Part shown: piece after piece, positions 7,608 through 16,086 of the stretch
Layout: each line of letters begins with the position of its first letter
How positions within the stretch are numbered: position 1 is the first letter of the stretch
Assembly: GCA_017642695.1 (NCBI GenBank)
Contig: JAEPQD010000001.1
Location: forward strand, 1,046,764 to 1,110,763
Direction: 5' to 3'
Origin: Parvibaculum sp.
GTDB taxonomy: Bacteria > Pseudomonadota > Alphaproteobacteria > Parvibaculales > Parvibaculaceae
Length of the DNA: 64,000 nt
Position numbers and translations under genes: made by a program
The notes under the pieces: generated by a model
Seen by the model: only the letters and a program-made list of their open reading frames with translations
Told to the model about the DNA's origin: nothing
Database searches by the model: none

Positions 7608-8726
7608 CTATAGGTGTGTGCGGTTGCCCGGGACCAGCTGCCCGCCAAAGCGCTTCAGCCACGCCGAAACATTTTCTTTTTTTGCCAAGGCAGGTTTTTC
7701 AATGAAATACCATGAAAGAATCGCGGCAGGGAGGGTCGTTGCCACTGTGACAGCGAAGAGTTGGAGTGGCATCAAGCCTGGTATAGTTAGCACAAGAACC
7801 TGCTGAAGCGGATAGGCGTAAATATAAAGGCCGTAGGAATAGTCCCCGGCGTTGTTGAAGCGCCTGATCCGGCCGCCGGGAATATAGGCCAGCCAGAATG
7901 CGCTGTAGGCGGTGAGAAGGTAGAAGCTCAGCGGAAAAACAGCGTAAGGTCGCATGGCCACGGTGAGCAGGAATAAAAACACGACACCCGCCCAATGAAG
8001 TGGGATTTGCGCGCGGTATTCATGGGCCAGTACGCCCAGCCCGAAGCACAGGCCAAACCGCACGAAGTGGACGAGGATCGTATCATCGGCATAGGCGATG
8101 GGGAAAAGAGACAGTGCGGCGAGGGGGAGGCCGATCACAAAGGCCGTGCGGATCAGCCATTTGCGCCGTGCGAGGATACCGCTCATACCCAAAAGGGCGA
8201 GGGCCGCGTAGCACAGCACTTCGTATCTGAGTGTCCAAAGGGAGCCGTTGACCTCATTGGCAACCGGCGTCGTGAGGAAGATGCCGGGCAATGTGCCGTC
8301 CGGTGAGGTAAGGCTGGCGGTCATGATCACATAGGAAAACGTCTCGAAGGACGAGAAGTAGTCGGCAGCGGACATTTTGCTCAGGGGCGGCAGCAGCACA
8401 AGCGCGGTCAGGACCACGCATACGGCAAGTGCCGGGTAGATGCGCAAGGCGCGGGCCACCGTGAAGTCCAGCAAGGAATTCCGGCGCATCCAGCTTTGCG
8501 TGACCAGAAATCCGCTGATGACAAAAAAGATGTCAACGGCGTGATAGCCGATGGAAAAGCCTGTCGCCTTCATGAGCGGACGGCTTTCCGGGTCGCCCGT
8601 GACAAGCAGGAAGCTGTGGGAAAGCGCGACGGCGGCGGCGGCGAGAAAGCGGAGCAGATTGAGATTGTTGTCGCGGCTTTGCGCAACGTCCCCCAAAAAC
8701 ACTGTCTTTGTCCGCAAACGCGCCAT
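7608..8726 (-). CDS. Acyltransferase-3 family membrane protein (OafA/YrhL-like)
   Basis: 372 residues with about ten membrane helices. The N-terminus reads NNLNLLRFLAAAAVALSHSF, with the Arg and His of the acyltransferase-3 active-site region, followed by VDIFFVISGFLVTQSWMRR, a hallmark segment of this family. Members transfer acetyl or other acyl groups to sugars or lipids at the inner membrane; the acceptor is unknown here. It starts ten bases after the CsoR stop codon, so it is probably co-transcribed with csoR and may be copper-regulated. Why an acyltransferase sits in the copper region is unclear; it could modify the cell envelope under metal stress. Confidence 0.8.
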   Translation of the reverse strand: MARLRTKTVFLGDVAQSRDNNLNLLRFLAAAAVALSHSFLLVTGDPESRPLMKATGFSIGYHAVDIFFVISGFLVTQSWMRRNSLLDFTVARALRIYPALAVCVVLTALVLLPPLSKMSAADYFSSFETFSYVIMTASLTSPDGTLPGIFLTTPVANEVNGSLWTLRYEVLCYAALALLGMSGILARRKWLIRTAFVIGLPLAALSLFPIAYADDTILVHFVRFGLCFGLGVLAHEYRAQIPLHWAGVVFLFLLTVAMRPYAVFPLSFYLLTAYSAFWLAYIPGGRIRRFNNAGDYSYGLYIYAYPLQQVLVLTIPGLMPLQLFAVTVATTLPAAILSWYFIEKPALAKKENVSAWLKRFGGQLVPGNRTHL

Positions 8727-8735
8727 GTTGCTCCG

Positions 8736-9008
8736 TCATTTCCGGGTCTGTTCGAATAGATCGATAAGTTCCGCGAACTTCTCTCGTTGTTCTTTCGCCG
8801 AGCCGCTCTTGATGGCGTGTTCGACGCAGTGACCGGTGTGCTGCTTAAGCACCTCGCTTTCCACTTTTCGCAAGGCAGCCTTGACCGCCTGGATTTGCCG
8901 GAGAACATCTATGCAATATCGATCCTCCTGCAACATCCGCGTGACGCCCCGGACCTGGCCTTCGATCCGTTTCAGACGGTTTACAGTCGTGCGCGTGGCA
9001 ACCTCCAT
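8736..9008 (-). CDS. csoR: CsoR-family copper-sensing repressor
   Basis: 90 residues from ATG at 9008. The segment NRLKRIEGQVRGVTRML is the CsoR/RcnR signature, and the Cu(I) ligand set Cys-His-Cys is present at Cys32, His57 and Cys61 (YCIDVL, KQHTGHC). CsoR tetramers bind pseudo-palindromic operators and let go when Cu(I) binds. The longer frames starting at 9023 or 9065 have no ribosome site. The 9008 start has GGAG, and this lies inside the operator, so repressor binding would also cover its own translation signal. It is divergent from the copper genes at 9059 onward. Confidence 0.85.
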   Translation of the reverse strand: MEVATRTTVNRLKRIEGQVRGVTRMLQEDRYCIDVLRQIQAVKAALRKVESEVLKQHTGHCVEHAIKSGSAKEQREKFAELIDLFEQTRK

Positions 9009-9014
9009 TGACGG

Positions 9015-9031
9015 ATACTCCATAGGGGTAT
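9015..9031. promoter_or_regulatory. CsoR operator
   Basis: ATACTCCATAGGGGTAT is a near-perfect pseudo-palindrome of the ATACyCC...GGrGTAT type bound by CsoR-like repressors. It lies between the divergent csoR start (9008) and the copper gene start (9059), so one site can control both directions. Confidence 0.7.
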
Positions 9032-9058
9032 AAGAAAGGTTAATTAAGTGAGCGGAAT

Positions 9059-9502
9059 ATGGCACGCAGAAACCCGGCCGTCAGCGTTATGGCAGTATTT
9101 TTGCTGGCTCTTGTTTGGGGCGCGGGCGCCTTTGGTGCATGTTTTCCTCTCGGCGGCGCTGCCCATGCGGCGCTGGCAGGACACGTTATGTCCGGGCACG
9201 CGCATCAGGAGCGTGCTTATGATGCGGTGGCACCTGCTTCCCACGGACACGAAACCGCAAACGCACAGGAAGATGGCCACGAGCTGGTCAAATGCTGCAA
9301 CTCTGCAGAGTTGCGTGCGAGCGCGCTGACAGCGGCAAGGGCTTTTTCTCCGTTTGAAATGTCACCGAGTCTTGCTGCGCGCGCCGGGCCGGTCGGCCTG
9401 CCGCCCTTGCTGCTCTGGCAGCACATGCCAGCTATGGCGCAAACCGGGCTACCCCTTGCTGGGGTAACGCCGGTTGGCCTGCACAATCTTCTTTTGATTT
9501 AG
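9059..9502 (+). CDS. Small secreted/membrane-associated copper-region protein
   Basis: 147 residues. A long hydrophobic N-terminus (VMAVFLLALVWGAGAFGACF) is followed by a His-rich part (HVMSGHAHQERAY, HGHETANAQEDGHEL) and KCCNSAEL with a CC pair. A second hydrophobic stretch lies near the C-terminus. I do not recognise a named family; it resembles small proteins placed first in copper-resistance operons. The start is 28 bases from the CsoR operator and the gene leads a run of four same-strand genes (9059-12943) ending with copA and copB, so copper induction through CsoR is likely. Confidence 0.65.
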   Translation: MARRNPAVSVMAVFLLALVWGAGAFGACFPLGGAAHAALAGHVMSGHAHQERAYDAVAPASHGHETANAQEDGHELVKCCNSAELRASALTAARAFSPFEMSPSLAARAGPVGLPPLLLWQHMPAMAQTGLPLAGVTPVGLHNLLLI

Positions 9503-9570
9503 CTCTTTCGTTTGACTGAGGGCTGCCTTCCTGAGGCGGCATGTTGCTCATTCAAAACGGAAGAGATGAA

Positions 9571-10290
9571 ATGATTCACAGATTCTCTATTTTTGCCGTC
9601 ACGGCGGGCCTTTTTCTCGTACTCGCCATGACGGGCGGCGCGTATGCGCATGGTGACGAAGTACATGAGAGGTCATCCGATCAGGCGGATATGCGCGTAC
9701 CGGCGCAAGACCGACACGACGCGCAAGCGCCGGCAAGCGCCAAGGTCGGTCCGCCTGCGCCGATGCAGGACGAAGGCGGGCACGATCACAGCGCCCACGC
9801 AGGCTGGGCCGATACCGGCTTCGAGCGTTTTCTAAGCTGGATCGGCAAGCTTCATCCTGCCGCCACGAACTTTCCGATCGGGTTGCTGATGGGCGCGGCG
9901 CTGGCCGAGGCGTTGCGGTTCCGTTACCGGGCCGCGCTTTTGCCGAATGCGGCGCGTTTCATGCTTTGGGCAGGGACCGTCTCCGCCGTGGGCACGGTGA
10001 TCCTGGGCTGGTTCTTCGCCGGGTTTTCCGTGAGCAGCGACGGGCCGCTTCTTGCCTTTCACCGCTGGAACGGCACGGCCGTTGCCATCCTCGCGCTTGC
10101 CGTTCTCTGGCTTGGCGAGCGGCACTGGCGTGAGCAATCCGGGCCGAGCCTTTACCGGACCGGACTTTTCGTCCTGGCCGTTCTTGCCGGTCTCAACGGC
10201 TATCTGGGTGGGCGCATGCTTTATGGCGCCGATCATTACGCCTATCCGGCAGCGCACACCCATTCACCCCACTCTCACGAAGAGCACTGA
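9571..10290 (+). CDS. DUF2231-type inner-membrane protein with His-rich ends
   Basis: 239 residues from ATG at 9571, with GGAAGAG upstream; the open frame begins 10 codons earlier without a ribosome site. A signal peptide ending GGAYAHG is followed by a His/Asp-rich stretch (GGHDHSAHAGW). Four membrane helices of the DUF2231 type come next, starting IGKLHPAATNFPIGLLMGAALAEAL, whose His-Pro in the first helix is typical. The tail is His-rich (AHTHSPHSHEEH). DUF2231 proteins are thought to carry metal or heme in the membrane, but the function is not settled. The gene ends two bases before copA. Confidence 0.75.
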   Translation: MIHRFSIFAVTAGLFLVLAMTGGAYAHGDEVHERSSDQADMRVPAQDRHDAQAPASAKVGPPAPMQDEGGHDHSAHAGWADTGFERFLSWIGKLHPAATNFPIGLLMGAALAEALRFRYRAALLPNAARFMLWAGTVSAVGTVILGWFFAGFSVSSDGPLLAFHRWNGTAVAILALAVLWLGERHWREQSGPSLYRTGLFVLAVLAGLNGYLGGRMLYGADHYAYPAAHTHSPHSHEEH

Positions 10291-10292
10291 AC

Positions 10293-12149
10293 ATGCTGAC
10301 ACGGCGTCACCTCCTGAAATCGTTTTCATCGGGCGCGGCCATGCTTGCTGCCTCCGGCCTCCTGCCGGCCTGGGCGCGTTCGCCGCGTTCTCTGTCCGAG
10401 GCAGGTATCACCGCTCTTTCCGGCAACCGGTTCGATCTGGATATTGCCCGCAGCGCCATCAATATAGACGGGCGCACCGGCGAGGCGATCACGGTCAACG
10501 GCACCTTGCCCGCGCCTCTCTTGCGCTGGCAGGAAGGCGAGCAGGTCACCATGCGCGTGACCAATCATCTGGACGAGGACACGTCCATTCACTGGCACGG
10601 CATGCTGGTGCCTTTCCAGATGGACGGTGTGCCGGGGGTGACGTTCCCCGGGATCAAGGCGGGGGAAACGTTCGAATATACGTTTCCGGTGCGCCAGTCC
10701 GGCACCTACTGGTATCACAGCCATTCGGGGTTGCAGGAGCAGCTCGGCCACTATGGCCCGCTTGTCGTGGACCCGGCTGGCAGCGATCCGGTGGGTTATG
10801 ACCGGGAATATGTGGTGGTGCTGTCGGACTACACGTTTGAGGGGCCGCACCGAGTCTTCGCCAAACTGAAAAAGATGTCGGATGTCTATAATTTTCAGGA
10901 GCGTACCGCCGGTGATTTCATGCGTGATGTGTCCCGGATGGGATTTGGCGAGACCATCAGGGAACGCCTGATGTGGGGCGACATGCGCATGAGCCCGACC
11001 GACATTTCCGACGTAACCGGGGCTACCTATACCCTCCTCGTCAACGGGCATGGGCCGGGCGATAACTGGACGGCGTTGTTCGAGCCGGGCGAGCGGGTGC
11101 GGCTGCGTTTCGTCAATGCCTCGGCCATGTCGATATTCAATGTGCGCATTCCGGGCCTCCCGCTGAGCATCGTGCAGGCGGACGGGCAGAATGTGCGTCC
11201 GGTGGAGCGGGACGAGTTTCAGATCGGCGTGGCCGAAACCTATGACGTTGTCATCACGCCCCGCAAGGATCGGGCCTACACGCTGATGTGCGAATCCATC
11301 GACCGGTCCGGTTACGGGCGGGCGACGCTCGCGCCGCGTCCGGGCATGGAAGCGGAGGTGCCGCCGCTGCGGCCCAGACCGCTCTTGACCATGAAGGACA
11401 TGGGCATGGCCGGACATGGTGGAATGAGTCATGGCGGTATGGATCATGCCGCGATGGGCCAAGGCGAATCGGGCGGTCAGAAGAGCGGTGAAATGGACCA
11501 CGGGTCCATGGATCATTCCGCCATGGGGCACGGCGCCATGGATCATGGGGTGATGAGCCATGAAAGCGCCCCGGCCGGGGCCATGCAAAAAGACGGCATG
11601 GGCGCGATGGAGGCGCACAACCACCCTACCGGACCCGGCATTGCCAACACAGCGATGCAGCCGCAAAACCGGCTGGGTGAACCGGGCGTTGGCCTTGAAG
11701 ATGTGACGCACCGGGTTCTCGTCTACACGGATCTTGAAAGCTTGGCACCCAATCCGGATACGCGCGCGCCGGGCCGGGAGATGGAGCTGCATCTGACCGG
11801 AAACATGGAACGCTATATGTGGTCGTTCGACGGTAAGAAGTTTTCGGAGGTGACGGAGCCCATCATTTTTCACTATGGCGAACGTCTGCGCCTGACAATG
11901 GTCAACGACACGATGATGCCGCATCCCATTCACCTGCACGGCATGTTCTTCGAGCTGGTGACGGGCGCGGGGAATCACAAACCTCGCAAGCACACCATCG
12001 TGGTCAAGCCCGGCGAGAAGATGTCTTTCGACGTGACGGCGGATGAAGAGGGCGACTGGGCCTTTCACTGCCATCTTCTCTATCACATGCATGCGGGCAT
12101 GTTTCAGGTGGTTTCGGTACGTAAAGACATGGCGGAGGCGTCCCAATGA
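10293..12149 (+). CDS. copA: Copper-resistance multicopper oxidase CopA
   Basis: 618 residues. A twin-arginine signal (LTRRHLLKSF) targets it to the periplasm through Tat. All four multicopper-oxidase ligand blocks are present: IHWHGM near residue 98, YWYHSHSG near 139, HPIHLHGMFFEL near 543 and HCHLLYHMHAGM near 591, giving the type 1 and the trinuclear copper sites. A Met/His-rich insert around residues 370-430 (repeats such as GGMDHAAMG and GSMDHSAMG) should bind extra copper. CopA of this class oxidises Cu(I) to Cu(II) and sequesters copper. It lies between the DUF2231 gene and copB, overlapping copB by four bases (ATGA). Confidence 0.95.
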   Translation: MLTRRHLLKSFSSGAAMLAASGLLPAWARSPRSLSEAGITALSGNRFDLDIARSAINIDGRTGEAITVNGTLPAPLLRWQEGEQVTMRVTNHLDEDTSIHWHGMLVPFQMDGVPGVTFPGIKAGETFEYTFPVRQSGTYWYHSHSGLQEQLGHYGPLVVDPAGSDPVGYDREYVVVLSDYTFEGPHRVFAKLKKMSDVYNFQERTAGDFMRDVSRMGFGETIRERLMWGDMRMSPTDISDVTGATYTLLVNGHGPGDNWTALFEPGERVRLRFVNASAMSIFNVRIPGLPLSIVQADGQNVRPVERDEFQIGVAETYDVVITPRKDRAYTLMCESIDRSGYGRATLAPRPGMEAEVPPLRPRPLLTMKDMGMAGHGGMSHGGMDHAAMGQGESGGQKSGEMDHGSMDHSAMGHGAMDHGVMSHESAPAGAMQKDGMGAMEAHNHPTGPGIANTAMQPQNRLGEPGVGLEDVTHRVLVYTDLESLAPNPDTRAPGREMELHLTGNMERYMWSFDGKKFSEVTEPIIFHYGERLRLTMVNDTMMPHPIHLHGMFFELVTGAGNHKPRKHTIVVKPGEKMSFDVTADEEGDWAFHCHLLYHMHAGMFQVVSVRKDMAEASQ

Positions 12150-12943
12150 AAACGGCAACTTTAATGTCCGGGCTGGCGGTGTTCGGTGTGCTTGTGGCCG
12201 TTCCGGCTTTCGCGGCGGAAGATGAATTCGGCTACAGCGCCGCGGACGAACACTATGACGCGGAAGAAATGGCGGCTGCCCGCCGCGCGCTGAAACATGA
12301 GACGGGCGGGCAGACCAACTTCATGCTTATGGGTGACCGGCTGGAATACCGCAGCAATGAGGGCGAACCGGTGCTGCTCTGGGACATGCAGGGCTGGTTT
12401 GGCGGCGACATCGACAAGGTCACGGTGAAGACGGAAGGCGAATATCTCCTGGACCAAGATCAGGCCGAAGGCGTCGAGGTGCAGGCGCTCTATACGCGCA
12501 CCATTTCGTCTTATTTTGACGTACAAGCGGGGGTGCGCCACGATTTTCGCCCGCACCCCACGCGCAGCTTCGCCGTTCTGGGCGTGCAGGGCCTGGCTCC
12601 TTACTGGTTCGAGGTGGATGGGGCCGCTTTCCTGAGTGAGGACGGGGATCTGTCGGCCCGTTTCGAGGCGGAATATGAGTTGTTGCTGACACAGCGCCTT
12701 ATCCTGCAGCCACGCGCGGAGTTCGATTTTTCGGTTCAGGACGTACCCGAGCTTGGTATCGGGTCGGGGCTGAGCACGGTGGAGACGGGGCTGCGTCTCC
12801 GATATGAGGTGGTCAGGGAATTTGCGCCCTATATTGGCGTCTCCTGGGAAAGCGCAGTGGGCGAGACGGCGGATATTGCTCGCGCGAGCGGGGAGGATGT
12901 CGGTGCCGTGTCATTGGTGACGGGAATTCGCCTCTGGTTCTGA
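12146..12943 (+). CDS. copB: Outer-membrane copper-resistance protein CopB
   Basis: 265 residues with a signal peptide (MSGLAVFGVLVAVPAFAAED) and a beta-barrel-like remainder rich in alternating aromatic and polar residues. Conserved CopB segments include FMLMGDRLEYRSNEGEPVLLWD, read here as FMLMGDRLEYR then GEPVLLWD, and the closing LVTGIRLWF with a terminal Phe. The family sits in the outer membrane and works with CopA. The Met-rich N-terminal part found in many CopB proteins is absent; instead the mature N-terminus is acidic. Translation is coupled to copA by the ATGA overlap. Confidence 0.9.
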   Translation: MKTATLMSGLAVFGVLVAVPAFAAEDEFGYSAADEHYDAEEMAAARRALKHETGGQTNFMLMGDRLEYRSNEGEPVLLWDMQGWFGGDIDKVTVKTEGEYLLDQDQAEGVEVQALYTRTISSYFDVQAGVRHDFRPHPTRSFAVLGVQGLAPYWFEVDGAAFLSEDGDLSARFEAEYELLLTQRLILQPRAEFDFSVQDVPELGIGSGLSTVETGLRLRYEVVREFAPYIGVSWESAVGETADIARASGEDVGAVSLVTGIRLWF

Positions 12944-13180
12944 TTTTCAGTGATTCATTTTTATACGAGAACACGCGAGTTCCATTTTGTGTGTTTGTAC
13001 AATCGGTCCGGGAACATTCTCTTCGCTCGACGGGCAAGCAGCGTTCGGATTACGGGTAGGGGCTCGCCTAGAAATACTTTCAAATCTAGATCAGACTCTC
13101 AGCAAATCGTAGCCATGGCATGTGTTGGTAAATGACCTGCGCATCGGTCTGAACTATATCGCAACGATGGCATCGGGTTC
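12944..13180. other. Non-coding gap after copB
   Basis: No gene with coding character, strong hairpin or RNA is visible. The base composition becomes more AT-rich than in copB, consistent with a junction between cargo pieces. Confidence 0.4.
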
Positions 13181-13903
13181 ATGTGCTACCATGAGCTTCG
13201 CTTGCTGGCGGCCGGAGAAGACACGCTCAACCTGCATGACGAGATTGAGCACATAGGTCTCTACAACAAGATCAACCATTATCACGGCTTGCGGGTCGAG
13301 GATGTTAGTCGCTTCACCTTTGATCCATCCTATATGCGTGACATAGATCGGTACTTCATAGATCGAAGCGCTGGCATATAGCCGGATATTCCCGCACAGG
13401 AAATGCCGTTTCGTATGCGCGAGCTATTGGAAGCATTCCGTGCTTCTAGGCGTCCTTGTCGATTTGAGCCAGGTTCCATCGTTCTCTCGCTCGACGAAGA
13501 GCACAGAAAGGTGCTCGATCCAGGTTTATCTCAGATAGACGCTGGTAAGGATGAAAGGTGTCAGCGATCTTTTCGGATTCCTCTATCGAATACGAATGTC
13601 GGCCTAACCCTTTCTTAAGCGAACGGCGAATGGTGATGGAAGGAACTTTGCAAGTCCGTAGTTCAAATGCCTATCGGCAAGTATCAACGGTGGATTGCAA
13701 TTCAGATTTTCAACAAAGCGCCCTACCTGGTGTCGCGGATTGAACTTGTTCACCCTGACCGGTTTTCGGAACGAGAGCTCATGGAAGCACGCGCCGAACA
13801 TGGGCGGAAAATCCAATCGTACGTCCGGGAAAATAGACCCGGACGCAACGATCAGTGTCCCTGTGGCGCCGGTTTAGGATTCAAACGCTGTCACGGAAGG
13901 TGA
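13181..13903 (+). pseudogene. Broken SEC-C motif protein gene
   Basis: Three open stretches (13181-13381, 13403-13618 and 13667-13903) lie in the same reading frame, separated by single in-frame stop regions. The last one ends in ENRPGRNDQCPCGAGLGFKRCHGR, a SEC-C zinc-binding motif (CxC...C-H), preceded by SRIELVHPDRFSERELMEARAEHG. The SEC-C tail is found at the C-terminus of SecA and of many small hypothetical proteins. The first two segments have no family I can name. The shared frame suggests one gene with two nonsense mutations, but only the last third is supported by a motif. It borders the serine recombinase element. Confidence 0.45.
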
Positions 13904-13930
13904 TCTATTCTTGGTAGGAGAGGCAGGGAC

Positions 13931-13946
13931 TTGGGGACATTGGGGA
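13931..13946 (+). repeat. Left inverted repeat of the serine-recombinase element
   Basis: TTGGGGACATTGGGGA here matches the reverse complement of 15888-15903 (TTGGGGACATCGGGGA) at 15 of 16 positions. The pair brackets the recombinase and the small gene upstream of it. Confidence 0.55.
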
Positions 13947-13947
13947 C

Positions 13948-15528
13948 TTACTCCCAAACATTATCGTTAGTTGTCATTAGAGAATCCGTATACGTATCAC
14001 TTTCAACGTCAATCTCCGATACGATAGCTTCAATGAGTTTCTGACCGAGAACACTCGTCTTTTCGGAAAAAGTTCGAGGTTCGTCCCGAGAAGGGCAGCA
14101 CCAGTCACTTTTTTCGCGATTTGCGATCAGGTCGAACGGCGGAAACAGCTCAACTGCAACGTTTTTTCCGGATACGAGGCGGTTCGAGGTGACCTCCTGG
14201 AGCAGGATGCGCTTGTGATCGGCATTTCCGGCCAGATAGCTCCGTTGAGCCGTTTTCAGAAGTTCGAGGAATTTTTCCAGCCGTTCGAGAATTGAGCGAT
14301 CTCCAGCCCGTAAGGACGCGAGACTCTGCTCCGTGGCCACCTGGTTCTCAAGAATACTCGCTCGGCGGCGCTCGAACGTGTCTTTCGAAATCAGGCCGTC
14401 AATCAGCGCATCCGTTAGCCGATCCATGCGCTCCGTCATATTGCTGAGGCGGAGTTCCGCCGCAGCAATCATCGTTGTCTGCCGTTCCTCCCAGTGATGA
14501 TCGAAGGCGTCGAAGTGTTTGACTACCTGATCCATCTCTTCGGGACTGAGCTGCACACGCTTCAGTACGCGTCCGATCTGCACATCCACCAGTTCCTGTC
14601 GGATGCTCTTTGTCGGACAGGCTCTCTCGTGGCAGCGGTAGTAGATGTGTCCTTTCTGACGTTCACCGATAAGGGAATAGCCACAGTCACCGCAGGTCAG
14701 GAGGCATCTGTAGAGAAAGTCGTGACGAAAGGTTTTGATGTTCTTGCGACCGTTCAGAATATCCTGAACCCTGTCGTATAGATCCTTTGTGACCAGGGGC
14801 TCGTGGATGCCTCGAAACGTCTCATCTGTCGTCTTGAGCTTGATGATGCCAGCATAAAAGGGGTTGTTGAGCGTTCGTGACAGCCAGTCGAGGGAGATCT
14901 TCTTGCCGCCCCGATTGCGCAGACCGAGTTTGTGAAGTTCTTCCCGCAATGCCCGAAGTGTGTATCTGCCGCTTGCGTAGAGTTCGAAGGCGTGGCGGAT
15001 GAAGGGAGCGGTTTTCGGATCCGGTATCTTGGCCTTGCCGCGTCCCTGGTCGAGATAGCCGTAGGGTGCCGCCAACGGGTAGAGCCCTTGTCTCAGGCGG
15101 CCGTAGAAGCCCTTGAGCGTCTCTTCTCGAAGATTCCGGATGTAATCGGCGGCGACAACCGCCTGGATGTCCGCAGACAGCCTGCCGCCCCGCGAGTGTA
15201 GGTCGAGGCTTTCATTTGCCGAATGAACCTCGATGCCTTTGTCGACCAGACCTCCAAGGTCCGCCCAATCCCGGAGGTTACGGGCGCCGCGGTCGATCTT
15301 GTGGAGGATGATCCCCGATATCGAGCTGCGTTCCACCTGCTCGAGCATCTGGGTGAAGATCGGGCGGCCGCGCTTTGCAGCCGTCTCGCGCTCCTCATAC
15401 CAGGTTTCGATCTGGAGCCGGTTGATCTCAGCATAGCGTTCGATAGCCGCACGCTGCTCCTGCAGGGAGACACCTGTCTGTCCTTGCTTCTGTGTCGAGA
15501 CTCGTATGTAGGCAACGTACTTTTTCAT
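13948..15528 (-). CDS. Large serine recombinase
   Basis: 526 residues. The N-terminal resolvase domain starts KKYVAYIRVSTQKQGQTGVSL with nucleophile Ser11. It is followed by the recombinase domain (PYGYLDQGRGKAKIPDP and LNNPFYAGIIK) and a zinc-ribbon (LLTCGDCGYSLIG, then YRCHERACPTKSI). A coiled coil lies around residues 370-430 (MTERMDRLTDALIDGLISKD). Large serine recombinases integrate and excise mobile DNA through short att sites with a 2-bp central crossover. The gene is flanked by short inverted repeats at 13931-13946 and 15888-15903 and preceded by a small gene, so the 2-kb segment may be a minimal mobile unit inside the larger island. Confidence 0.9.
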   Translation of the reverse strand: MKKYVAYIRVSTQKQGQTGVSLQEQRAAIERYAEINRLQIETWYEERETAAKRGRPIFTQMLEQVERSSISGIILHKIDRGARNLRDWADLGGLVDKGIEVHSANESLDLHSRGGRLSADIQAVVAADYIRNLREETLKGFYGRLRQGLYPLAAPYGYLDQGRGKAKIPDPKTAPFIRHAFELYASGRYTLRALREELHKLGLRNRGGKKISLDWLSRTLNNPFYAGIIKLKTTDETFRGIHEPLVTKDLYDRVQDILNGRKNIKTFRHDFLYRCLLTCGDCGYSLIGERQKGHIYYRCHERACPTKSIRQELVDVQIGRVLKRVQLSPEEMDQVVKHFDAFDHHWEERQTTMIAAAELRLSNMTERMDRLTDALIDGLISKDTFERRRASILENQVATEQSLASLRAGDRSILERLEKFLELLKTAQRSYLAGNADHKRILLQEVTSNRLVSGKNVAVELFPPFDLIANREKSDWCCPSRDEPRTFSEKTSVLGQKLIEAIVSEIDVESDTYTDSLMTTNDNVWE

Positions 15529-15546
15529 AAGACATAGGATTGATCC

Positions 15547-15744
15547 TCAAGGGCTGTCGGCAGCGTTGCCGGCGGGATGCTCTGCATCCGCCGATTGCTC
15601 TTCGACATACTCGTGAATCCGCCGGACGATCTCGACATAGCGGCGGAAGCGATCCTCGGCCGCCGCGATCTCTTCCTCGGACATATGCACACAGAGGTCG
15701 GCGATGAAGGAGCGGCGTGGCTGATTGTTCCGGTTTTGCGTCAT
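15547..15744 (-). CDS. Small helical protein upstream of the serine recombinase
   Basis: 65 residues, hydrophilic and helical, with a central amphipathic stretch (MSEEEIAAAEDRFRRYVEIVRRIHEYV). It ends 18 bases before the recombinase start and is probably co-transcribed with it. I do not recognise the family. Its position and size would suit a recombination directionality factor or an accessory protein, but nothing in the sequence proves this. Confidence 0.55.
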   Translation of the reverse strand: MTQNRNNQPRRSFIADLCVHMSEEEIAAAEDRFRRYVEIVRRIHEYVEEQSADAEHPAGNAADSP

Positions 15745-15887
15745 GATGAGGGGGCGGATGGGCAGACAGGGAACGTCCCCGTTTCAACCCTCCGCCATCT
15801 CATGATAGCCGCCGCACCGCACCGCCCTAGGCACCGCGATTTGTCAGTCCGGCATATTCGATGGCTGCCGCGCTCCGTATGGGAACG

Positions 15888-15903
15888 TCCCCGATGTCCC
15901 CAA
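15888..15903 (-). repeat. Right inverted repeat of the serine-recombinase element
   Basis: TCCCCGATGTCCCCAA, the inverted partner of 13931-13946. A shared GGGAACGTCCCC block occurs just before it at 15881 and again near 15767. Confidence 0.55.
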
Positions 15904-16025
15904 ACTCCCCGTCCGCGGTTCTTCGATCGGGCGGGGTGCCCGCAATCGCGCCTGGAATCCTGAGCTGCGAGTCAGACTCTACCGTGCGGTGGGCGCCCGC
16001 GCGAATCGTGACTGTGTGTATCTCA

Positions 16026-16056
16026 TATGCCTGACCGGCAAATCCCGGCACCTATT
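16026..16056 (+). promoter_or_regulatory. 31-bp conserved upstream motif, copy B
   Basis: TATGCC-N4-CGGCAAAT-N4-GCACCTATT, 30 bases upstream of the helicase-like gene start. The longer open frame of that gene would run through this motif, which supports the downstream start. Confidence 0.5.
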
Positions 16057-16086
16057 GCGTTCCGGCGCGCCGGGTACGATGTCGGG

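Noticed and set aside
10326..12158. 610-residue minus-strand frame opposite copA
   Set aside because: CopA on the plus strand has all multicopper-oxidase motifs; this frame has none and shows shadow composition.
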